64,000 nucleotides of DNA from Fulvimarina manganoxydans. GTDB lineage: Bacteria > Pseudomonadota > Alphaproteobacteria > Rhizobiales > Rhizobiaceae. A model generated the notes under the pieces. The model was not told the DNA's origin, did no database searches, and was given only the letters and a program-made list of their open reading frames with translations. Location: NCBI RefSeq assembly GCF_900176465.1, contig NZ_FWXR01000014.1:62001-126000 (forward strand), read 5' to 3'. This document shows positions 17,931-24,876 of the stretch, one piece after another. The translations under genes and the position numbers were made by a program. How positions within the stretch are numbered: position 1 is the first letter of the stretch; each line of letters opens with the position of its first letter.

Positions 17931-19388
17931 ATGGGCGAGACTATCATCAACATGTTCATCCCGCGTTCGCTGGTCAGCAGCCACACCGAACGCGAATTGA
18001 TGAAAATCTTTGTATTCACGCATCTTCTGGGCCCGCTGATCGCGCAGCCGATGGTCATTTATCTCTATGTGATCTCACCGAGCATCAACGCGCCGATGAC
18101 CATCCTGACGGCCGGCGTCTGCGCTTTTTGGGCTTTGCCCTTCTTGCTGCGATACACCGGGGATTTGCGTCTTTGCGCGACCTTGTCCTTCGTCGGTCTG
18201 ACCTCGGTCTCGCTGTTCGGCACCTATTTCTACGGAAACCTGGCCTCGCCCTTCCTGCCATGGCTGATCGTCAGCCTGCTGCTCGGCTTCTTCTACCTGT
18301 CCAAGAATGTCGCGCTGGTAATTGGCCTGTTCTCACTTTGTGTGGGCGTCTTCTCATGTGCTGTGCTTCTGTTCGGCCTGCCCACGATCGTCGATGCCAG
18401 ACATCTCCAGCCGGTCGCCTGGCTCTCCATCGTCGCGGCCAGCATCTACATGTCCTGGATGGTCGTCTATTACGCCCAGATCTGTGCGATGCGCATGGAT
18501 TTGTCGGCCGAGAGCGAACGCTATCAGGCAACGCTCGCCAAGCTTCGCAGCGCGCACGGCGTCGCCGAAGAGACGAGCCGAAAGCGCTCAGCCTTCTTCG
18601 CCAAGATGAGCCATGAATTGCGCACCCCGCTCAATGTTATCATCGGCTTTTCCGAAATCCTCATCGAGGATGTCGCGGACGAGGACGGCGAAGACGCCGC
18701 CAGCTGGGAGGACCTGCAGCGGATCAACAAGGCCGCCAACCACCTTCTGTCCTTGATTTCCCACGTCCTCGACGAAGAGACCGGCGAGACACAGCTCGAC
18801 GATCTCGACGTCACGGAATTCGCCCTGTCGGAGCTTGTCGCCGATATCGAGGCCACGGCCCGCCCGATGATCGAATCCAATGGCAACGAATTCGTCATCC
18901 ATTGCGTCAGAAGCCGCGAAATCCTTTGGACCGATCGCACGCGGGTTCGGCAAATCCTCCTCAATCTGTTGAGCAATGCCGGCAAGTTCACGCAGGCCGG
19001 CAAGGTGACGCTTTCGATCGAGGTCGACAAGATCGGCATAGACACACGAATCCGCTTCAGCATCGCCGATACCGGCATTGGAATCACGCCGGAGGCCATG
19101 GGCCGGCTCTTCCAGGACTATATGCAGGCCGACGCCTCGATTTCGGGCCGGTTCGGCGGAACCGGCATCGGCCTCGCACTGACGCGCCAGCTCTGCATTC
19201 TCCTTGGCGGCGATGTCAGCGTCGAGAGCACGCCCGGCGCGGGCTCGACCTTCACCGTCGAGATCGCCGCCGAGGTGAATGGTGGCACCGAACGCGCTGC
19301 GACGCTCCAGGAGGCCCTTGCGGGCGACGAAGACGACGGTGGCGGCGGACAGGGCAACGAAAAACAGACGATGCTCGCGGCCGCCTGA
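17931..19388 (+). CDS. Multi-pass membrane sensor histidine kinase (HK2)
   Basis: 485 residues. About six hydrophobic segments fill residues 25-190 (LLGPLIAQPMVIYLYVI, GVCAFWALPFLL, FLPWLIVSLLLGFFYL, LFSLCVGVFSCAVLLFGL, LSIVAASIYMSWMVVYY) with short loops, then a coiled linker, the H-box KMSHELRTPLN with His228, and a complete HATPase domain (LLNLLSNAGKFT, DTGIGITPE, GGTGIGLAL). It has no PAS, HAMP or attached receiver. It follows the alpha-oxoamine synthase and precedes the receiver-GGDEF-EAL gene by 40 bases, so it is the likely kinase for that receiver. A small-molecule or membrane cue is inferred from the lack of an extracellular domain. Confidence 0.9.
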   Translation: MGETIINMFIPRSLVSSHTERELMKIFVFTHLLGPLIAQPMVIYLYVISPSINAPMTILTAGVCAFWALPFLLRYTGDLRLCATLSFVGLTSVSLFGTYFYGNLASPFLPWLIVSLLLGFFYLSKNVALVIGLFSLCVGVFSCAVLLFGLPTIVDARHLQPVAWLSIVAASIYMSWMVVYYAQICAMRMDLSAESERYQATLAKLRSAHGVAEETSRKRSAFFAKMSHELRTPLNVIIGFSEILIEDVADEDGEDAASWEDLQRINKAANHLLSLISHVLDEETGETQLDDLDVTEFALSELVADIEATARPMIESNGNEFVIHCVRSREILWTDRTRVRQILLNLLSNAGKFTQAGKVTLSIEVDKIGIDTRIRFSIADTGIGITPEAMGRLFQDYMQADASISGRFGGTGIGLALTRQLCILLGGDVSVESTPGAGSTFTVEIAAEVNGGTERAATLQEALAGDEDDGGGGQGNEKQTMLAAA

Positions 19389-19428
19389 CAGGTCATGAAG
19401 TGCCCCTTTTGAAGCGGACGAGAGAGAG

Positions 19429-21297
19429 ATGCAAAGCGTTCAGAAGATCGACATCGACGACTGCGAGACGCCACAGGCCCAGCCGCGCCTTCTCGTCGTC
19501 GACGACGTCGCCGATAACCGTGCGATTTTGATGCGCCGCCTCGTCAGGCGCGGTTTCGAGGTGGTGGAAGCCATCGGCGGCCAGGACGCGCTGGACAAGA
19601 TCGCGGCCGAATCTTTCGATCTCGTGCTTCTCGACATCATGATGCCGGACATCAACGGCAACGAGGTTTTGCGCCGGATTCGCGAGCGCTTTTCGGAGAT
19701 CGAGCTCCCGGTCATCATGGTGACGGCGAAGGGCCTGAGCGACGATGTGGTCGAGAGCATCACCCTCGGCGCCAACGACTATGTGACGAAGCCCGTCGAT
19801 TTCGCCGTCGCGCTGGCCCGTATTCAGAGCAATCTGCAGCGAAAGCTTCTCGCCGACCGTCTGAACCAGGAAAAAAAGAGCGCTGAAAGCCAGGCGGCCG
19901 AACTCAAGGTGACGGTTCTCAAGAACGAGACCCAGCTTCTCGACGAGAGCAATCGGCGCCAACAATCGGAAGAGCAACTCCGCTTTCTCGCCTTTCATGA
20001 TTCGCTGACCGGCCTTCTCAACCGGCAGGGCTTCAACAACGCCCTGGCCGAGACGCTCGAAGTCACCAAGCGTGGCGAGGCCGAGACCGCTCTTCTCTTC
20101 ATCGATCTCAATCTCTTCAAACAGGTCAACGACGCTTACGGCCATGAAGTGGGCGATCAGCTGCTCGCGGCTGTCGGCGCCCGCCTCAGCGAGACGATCG
20201 GCGAGGGAATGTCCGTGGCGCGCCTCGGCGGCGACGAATTCGCCGTTATCACGACGGCAGCCCATCAGCCGCAGATGACGATGGCGATGTCCGACAAGGT
20301 GATCGAGGCGCTCGGCCGCCCGTTCGAGATCGCCGGGCATCAGCTCCAGATCGGCGCATCCTGCGGAATCGCCTGTGCCAGCGACTGCGCCAACCAAGCC
20401 GAAAGCCTCGTGAAGGCGGCCGATCTCGCCATGTATCAGGCCAAGGGCGCCTCCAAGCAGACGGCGGTTCTCTTCACGCCCGACATGCTGACGGCCCAGA
20501 ACCAGCGCAGGCAAATGGAGCAGGATCTGCGCCATGCCGTCGCAAATGGCGACCTGCAGCTCTTCTACCAGCCGCTGGTGGATATGAAGACCCGCAAAAT
20601 CGTCGCCTTCGAAGCCTTGGTGCGCTGGCTCCATCCGACGTTCGGCATGTTGCCGCCGGATGTATTCATTCCATTGGCCGAAGAGATCAACGTCATCGAT
20701 CAATTGGGCAATTGGGTGATTCGAACGGCCTGCGCGCAGGCGGCCCAATGGCCGTGTGGGATCGCCGTTGCGGTCAATGTCTCGCCGCTGCAGTTCCGCG
20801 AAACCTCGCTGCTTCCCACGATCATCAACGCCTTGAGTTCGAGTGGCCTCGCCCCGCGCAGGCTGGAGCTCGAACTCACCGAATCGACGCTTCTCAACCA
20901 GTCGGACGACCTGATGCGCACGCTCTCGTCGATCCGCGATCTCGGCGTCAAGCTCGCCATGGACGACTTCGGGACGGGCTATTCCTCCTTGAGCTATCTG
21001 GAGCGCTTCCGCTTCGACAAGATCAAGATCGACAAGAAATTCATCCAGAGCATGAGCGCAAGCGTCGAGACCAGCGCCATCGTCTCGGCGATCATCAATC
21101 TCAGCCAGACGATCGGGGCTCGAACCACCGCCGAAGGCATCGAGACGGAGGAGCAGTTCGACCAGATCTCAGAGCGCGGCTGCAATCAAGGCCAAGGCTA
21201 CCTCTTCAGCCGCCCCGTCGCCGCCACCGAAATCGGCGCCCTCATCGACGACTATGGCTGCCTGCAGCAGCTGCCGATCGCGGGCAAAATCGACTGA
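19429..21297 (+). CDS. Response regulator with GGDEF and EAL domains (c-di-GMP turnover)
   Basis: 622 residues in three parts. Receiver domain 19-140: acid pair Asp25-Asp26, phosphoacceptor Asp69 in LLDIMMPD, VTAKG and TKPVD. A coiled-coil linker (about 140-185) leads to a diguanylate cyclase domain with DSLTGLLNR and an intact GGDEF at 267-271. The C-terminal phosphodiesterase domain begins at EALVRW (395-397) and keeps DDFGTGYSSLSYL and IKIDKKFI. All key residues of both enzymes are present, so the protein could make or break c-di-GMP depending on phosphorylation or GTP. It lies 40 bases behind HK2 and is probably its direct target. Confidence 0.94.
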   Translation: MQSVQKIDIDDCETPQAQPRLLVVDDVADNRAILMRRLVRRGFEVVEAIGGQDALDKIAAESFDLVLLDIMMPDINGNEVLRRIRERFSEIELPVIMVTAKGLSDDVVESITLGANDYVTKPVDFAVALARIQSNLQRKLLADRLNQEKKSAESQAAELKVTVLKNETQLLDESNRRQQSEEQLRFLAFHDSLTGLLNRQGFNNALAETLEVTKRGEAETALLFIDLNLFKQVNDAYGHEVGDQLLAAVGARLSETIGEGMSVARLGGDEFAVITTAAHQPQMTMAMSDKVIEALGRPFEIAGHQLQIGASCGIACASDCANQAESLVKAADLAMYQAKGASKQTAVLFTPDMLTAQNQRRQMEQDLRHAVANGDLQLFYQPLVDMKTRKIVAFEALVRWLHPTFGMLPPDVFIPLAEEINVIDQLGNWVIRTACAQAAQWPCGIAVAVNVSPLQFRETSLLPTIINALSSSGLAPRRLELELTESTLLNQSDDLMRTLSSIRDLGVKLAMDDFGTGYSSLSYLERFRFDKIKIDKKFIQSMSASVETSAIVSAIINLSQTIGARTTAEGIETEEQFDQISERGCNQGQGYLFSRPVAATEIGALIDDYGCLQQLPIAGKID

Positions 21298-21491
21298 GGC
21301 AGATATGCCGACCTCTCGTTGCCGTGGCGTGGCAGCCTGGATCTGATTGAACCACCGGGTCGAACAAAAAAACCGACGCTGACAAGCCGGGCCTTTTGTT
21401 TGCTGTCCCATACATGATGACGTGCTTCCCTGAATTCGGACCGTTTTGAGCTGGAATTTTCCAATTGTGATCCTGAGATCGGGATGAGGAG

Positions 21492-21538
21492 TGACATTGC
21501 CCCCTCGACCTACTCCAGTTTGAAGTTCGCTCTGGCCT
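21492..21538. mobile_element. Fragment of an IS3-type element end
   Basis: This 47-base stretch matches, with a few changes and one indel, the left end of the IS3-family element at 57156: TGACATTGCCCCCTCG here against TGACGTTGCCCCTCG there, then CAGTTTGAAGTTCG against CGGTTTGAAGTTCG. It abuts the coding remnant of the IS5 transposase exactly where that frame breaks off. It looks like the scar of an IS that inserted and was then lost by deletion. Confidence 0.6.
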
Positions 21539-21900
21539 TCTGACAGGAGCAGGATGAGCGGTCGCCCTTCGCCGTCGCAGACGGTATGGAGCTTCGAGTT
21601 CAATCCACCCTTGGTGCGCCCAATACGACGGGGAACATCCCCTTTTTAAGCAGGCTCGCCGCCGTGCGGTGGGCCTTCAGATGGGTGTCGTCGATCATGA
21701 TGCGCTCAGGTTCCGGCCCTTCACCGGCAAGCCCGGCGAAGATGCGGTCGAAGACACCCAGCCGGCTCCAGCGGATAAAGCGGTTGGTGAGCGTCTTGTG
21801 AGGGCCGTAACCTCACGGTGCGTCCTTCCACTGCAATCCGTTGCGGATCACGTAGACGATGCCGCTCACCACGCGTCGATCGTAGACCCTTGGGACACCA
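21532..21900 (-). pseudogene. IS5-family transposase remnant
   Basis: On the reverse strand, pieces of a DDE transposase of the IS427-like group can be read in more than one frame: SHGVPRVYDRRVVSG and VIRNGLQWKDAP near 21815-21895, then NRFIRWSRLGVFDRIFAGLAG, RIMIDDTHLKAHRTAASLLKKG and NSKLHTVCDGEGRPLILLLSEGQ down to 21532. The frame shifts near 21815 and again near 21640, the N-terminus is missing and everything after SEGQ (the second catalytic Asp and Glu) is gone. It is a dead fragment. Its left side joins an IS3 end and its right side joins a truncated antitoxin gene. Confidence 0.85.
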
Positions 21901-22088
21901 TGCGACAGCTTGTCGACGAGGAGACTCCGTTGACGGTGGACGTGGCGTTGCGCCTTGCCCGCCTCTTCGGAACGGTGCCGGAATTCTGGATGAATTTTCA
22001 GACACACTACGATTTGGAAACCGCCGAAAAGAAGCTCAGCAAGGATTTGGAAGCGATCAAGCCGCTTCCGAAGCAGGACGCGGCCTGA
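21899..22088 (+). pseudogene. Truncated HigA-type antitoxin (C-terminal part)
   Basis: The frame from 21899 reads TPLTVDVALRLARLFGTVPEFWMNFQ and then THYDLETAEKKL, which is the second half of the XRE helix-turn-helix and the C-terminal tail of HigA-family antitoxins. The first half of the HTH domain is missing and the frame runs directly into IS5 sequence at about 21898. No HigB toxin gene is visible upstream. I infer that IS insertion and deletion removed the toxin and the antitoxin N-terminus. Confidence 0.75.
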
Positions 22089-22102
22089 TTAAGCTGCGTC
22101 CG

Positions 22103-22591
22103 TTACCCACCATGCACCCGCCCATGCAGCGCCTTCACCGCCTCGCGAAAGGTGTCGTCCGGCCCCGCGATCGGATGACCGGGTAGAAGTTCGCGCGTGC
22201 CGATCGGCTTGTAGGGCAAGGGCTTGGCGCCGAATTCGTCGAGCCAGACGACGAGGTCTTCCGTCGAGGTGGCAAAGACGATGCGCCCAAGACCGACCCA
22301 TGCATGGGCTGTCGCGCACATGGGGCAATGTTCGCCGGAGGTATAGAGCGTCGCCGAAAAACGCTCTTCCGGCGCGAGATTCTCCGCGGCCCATCGGGCA
22401 AGCGCGAATTCGGGATGGCGAGTCGGGTCGCCGGAGCCAGTGCGGTTATAGTCTTCCTGAAGCACCCGCCCATCGCCTGATACGAGAACCGAGCCGAAAG
22501 GCCGGTTGCCGGTCTCGACCGCCTGCTCCGCCAGTTCGACGCAGCGCGCCAGATGCTTGCGGTCGGTCTCGCTTACGCTTGAAGACTCCAT
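22103..22591 (-). CDS. Nucleoside/cytidine deaminase-family zinc enzyme
   Basis: A 162-residue protein of the CDA/tRNA-adenosine deaminase fold. The zinc site is readable as HPE (His59, Glu61) and EHCPMC (Cys89, Cys92), variants of the usual HAE and PCxxC. NRPFGSVLV upstream is the substrate-side strand. ATG 22591 is chosen because GGAGAGCGG lies just upstream; the frame continues to 22702 without support. The family includes guanine deaminases and tRNA-specific deaminases; the length fits a free base or nucleoside deaminase. It is a lone gene next to the IS remnants. Substrate unknown. Confidence 0.85.
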   Translation of the reverse strand: MESSSVSETDRKHLARCVELAEQAVETGNRPFGSVLVSGDGRVLQEDYNRTGSGDPTRHPEFALARWAAENLAPEERFSATLYTSGEHCPMCATAHAWVGLGRIVFATSTEDLVVWLDEFGAKPLPYKPIGTRELLPGHPIAGPDDTFREAVKALHGRVHGG

Positions 22592-22673
22592 CACCCGCTC
22601 TCCTGATCCAAGAGGTATAAGCGGTCGAAATAGCCTTTGATTGATGGCGGACCAGCGTCGGCGGTCGTCCCGG

Positions 22674-23921
22674 TCAGAACAAGTCCAGCTGCCGGGCCTC
22701 ACGTTTAGCTTTCGGCACGAAGCTCTCGCGTAGACCTTCGCGATCCGTCAGCCCGCCCGGCGAATAGTCGAGCGTCGTGATGAAGGGCCGGACCTTGTCG
22801 ATCGACTGGCAGAGCTTGGCGACGTCGTCGAGCCGCAAGGTGCGGTGACGGCGCGTCGTCAAAATGCGTTTGACGGCCCGCGCCCCAAGGCCCGGCACAC
22901 GCAGCAGCATCTCCCGGTCCGCACGATTGACGTCGACCGGAAACCGACTCCTATTCTTCAACGCCCAGGCAAGCTTCGGATCGATGGCGAGATCGAGCAT
23001 ACCGCCCTCCCCGCCCTCGACGATCTCGCCGCGCGAAAAGCCGTAAAAGCGCATCAGCCAGTCGGCCTGATAGAGCCGATGCTCCCGCATTAAGGGTGGC
23101 TTGAGGAGCGGCAGTTTCGATGAGGCGTCGGGGATCGGAGAAAAGGCCGAATAATAGACGCGAGACAGCCGATAATTCCCGTAGAGATTTTCCGAACGGC
23201 CGAGGATCGCCTCGTCGTTGGAGCCGTCCGCGCCGACGATCATCTGGGTCGATTGTCCGCTCGCCGAGAAGCGCGCCGGCTTCTTGCGGTCCCGCTTCTC
23301 GCCCTTGTGCTCCTCGATCTTCGCGCGAAGATGGCCCATGGAGCGGCGAATGTCGCGCGGGTCCTTTTCCGGCGCAAATTGGCTAAGCGTGATATCGGTC
23401 GGCATCTCGATATTCACCGACAGACGATCAGCGAACAGGCCGGCCTCCTCGACGAGCTTGGGCGCAGCGTCCGGGATCGCCTTCAGATGGATATAGCCGG
23501 AGAAATTCTCTTCCAGCCGAAGCTTGCGGGCGATCCGGACCATCTCCTCCATCGTGTAGTCGGAGCTTTGGATGATCCCGGAGGAGAGGAACAGACCTTC
23601 GATATAGTTGCGCCGATAGAAGGCCATGGTGAGGTCGACGACCTCCTGCACGGAAAAGCGCGCCCGCTGCACGTTGGACGAGGAGCGGTTCACGCAATAA
23701 GCGCAGTCATAAATGCAGAAATTCGTCATCAGGATCTTGAGCAGCGAAATGCATCGGCCGTCGGGTGCATAAGCGTGGCAGATCCCGGAGCCCTCGGTCG
23801 AACCGATCCCCTTGCTCTTGGCCGAGTCGCGACGCGGCGCCCCGCTGGAAGCGCAGGATGCGTCGTATTTCGCCGCATCCGAGAGGATGGCGAGTTTGTC
23901 CTGAATTGTGAGTCGGCCCAT
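22674..23921 (-). CDS. Radical SAM protein of the putative DNA modification/repair family
   Basis: A 415-residue protein with the radical SAM cluster motif CIYDCAYC (Cys69, Cys73, Cys76). The C-terminus has a helix-hairpin-helix: LLRVPGLGARAVKRIL followed by LRLDDVAKL, a DNA-binding element. The overall pattern matches the family annotated as putative DNA modification/repair radical SAM protein, which is usually found beside a second conserved protein and a uracil-DNA glycosylase-like gene. Neither partner is next to it here. The chemistry is unknown. It is transcribed away from the PQQ dehydrogenase genes; the short cysteine-containing gene at 24009 lies upstream in the same direction. Confidence 0.85.
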   Translation of the reverse strand: MGRLTIQDKLAILSDAAKYDASCASSGAPRRDSAKSKGIGSTEGSGICHAYAPDGRCISLLKILMTNFCIYDCAYCVNRSSSNVQRARFSVQEVVDLTMAFYRRNYIEGLFLSSGIIQSSDYTMEEMVRIARKLRLEENFSGYIHLKAIPDAAPKLVEEAGLFADRLSVNIEMPTDITLSQFAPEKDPRDIRRSMGHLRAKIEEHKGEKRDRKKPARFSASGQSTQMIVGADGSNDEAILGRSENLYGNYRLSRVYYSAFSPIPDASSKLPLLKPPLMREHRLYQADWLMRFYGFSRGEIVEGGEGGMLDLAIDPKLAWALKNRSRFPVDVNRADREMLLRVPGLGARAVKRILTTRRHRTLRLDDVAKLCQSIDKVRPFITTLDYSPGGLTDREGLRESFVPKAKREARQLDLF

Positions 23922-24008
23922 GACCTCTTTATAATGTTCGCGGTCCGTTCACTCCACCCATCAGGTGACGACAAGACGTCGCAGCGGCGCCCGAAGCTTA
24001 TCCTTCGC

Positions 24009-24218
24009 TCAAGCCTTGCTCTTGCGGGCATCCGGCCAGGCGCAGGTCCATTTCTTCACGGTCCATTGCGGATGGTCACCGGCCCAGGCCGCCACATAGG
24101 GGCTGGACAGCATCATGCATTGCGCCAGAGACGAGCGTGCCTCGAAGCTCAAGCGCTCTTCGTGACAATCCGACGGGTTCGTGGCCATGCAGACCGTAAG
24201 GATGAGATCGACCAGCAT
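24009..24218 (-). CDS. Small conserved cysteine-containing protein
   Basis: A 69-residue protein starting MLVDLILTVCMATNPSDC with four cysteines (10, 18, 34, 59) and a tail QWTVKKWTCAWPD. GGGAGG lies ten bases before the ATG at 24218, supporting this start rather than the much longer frame to 24581. Similar short proteins are frequent in Hyphomicrobiales, without known function. The paired cysteines may form disulfides if it is exported, although no clear signal peptide is present. It is 87 bases upstream of the radical SAM gene on the same strand. Confidence 0.6.
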   Translation of the reverse strand: MLVDLILTVCMATNPSDCHEERLSFEARSSLAQCMMLSSPYVAAWAGDHPQWTVKKWTCAWPDARKSKA

Positions 24219-24504
24219 TGAAGCGTTCGCCTCCCAATTGTTTCCACCGGTGCCCGTCAAGAAAAATGGCGCGCAACGATGCGGGAGGCAATTCGCGACG
24301 GGCGGACCGATGGCCGCAGGTCGAGATGCGTTCACCTTCTGCCCGGAAAAAATATTTGGCCGAAACCCGATTGCGGCCCCGCGCAGCTTTGACGCACCGC
24401 ACTCGCCGTCTAGTTCCCCTCGCGCAAACGTTAGACCGCAGCCACCATTGTCCCCGTTGCGGGGCTTGGGCCGGCGCGTCGACAGCCTGAAAGGATTGTC
24501 CATC

Positions 24505-24876
24505 ATGTCGAGACATGCGTCGTCAGGCACGACCGAAGGGGCGCTTGTCGTCATCTTCGGCGCCATTATCGGCCTCATCATCGCAGCCTATCTCTATATC
24601 ACGCCGCTGACCGGCATCACCGGCTCCTTCGGCGCCATCCTGGTGATTGTCTCCTCCGCCCTTCTCATTCTCGACGGCGTGATGCTGCTCGGCGCGGTGA
24701 CGCCGGGCTCTCGCGGCGTCTGGCTGACGCTCGGCTTTCTCGGGGCGCTCGGCACACTGGCCGCCGCCTGGTTCCTCCATGCCTTCTTTCTGATGGCGGC
24801 GATGGTGGTCGTCCTCGTCGGCCTCGTCATGGCCCTAGCCCGCCCCCCCTACGCCACCGCCGCCGCGAGCCGATGA
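24505..24876 (+). CDS. Small membrane subunit of a PQQ-dependent dehydrogenase (SldB/GDH-anchor-like)
   Basis: A 123-residue protein made almost entirely of four hydrophobic helices (ALVVIFGAIIGLIIAAYLYI, AILVIVSSALLILDGVMLLG, WLTLGFLGALGTLAAAWFL, FFLMAAMVVVLVGLVMALA). It resembles the N-terminal membrane domain of quinoprotein glucose dehydrogenase, which in polyol dehydrogenases of acetic acid bacteria is a separate small subunit. ATG 24505 has AAAGGA nine bases upstream; the open frame to 24181 is not supported. Its stop overlaps the start of the large subunit gene (ATGA at 24873), so the two are translationally coupled and probably form one complex that passes electrons to ubiquinone. Confidence 0.8.
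   Translation: MSRHASSGTTEGALVVIFGAIIGLIIAAYLYITPLTGITGSFGAILVIVSSALLILDGVMLLGAVTPGSRGVWLTLGFLGALGTLAAAWFLHAFFLMAAMVVVLVGLVMALARPPYATAAASR

Noticed and set aside
21330-21420. Possible small gene or terminator with CGAACAAAAAAACC
   Set aside because: The arms do not pair well and the short frames have no homology I recognise; it is probably leftover insertion-sequence DNA.
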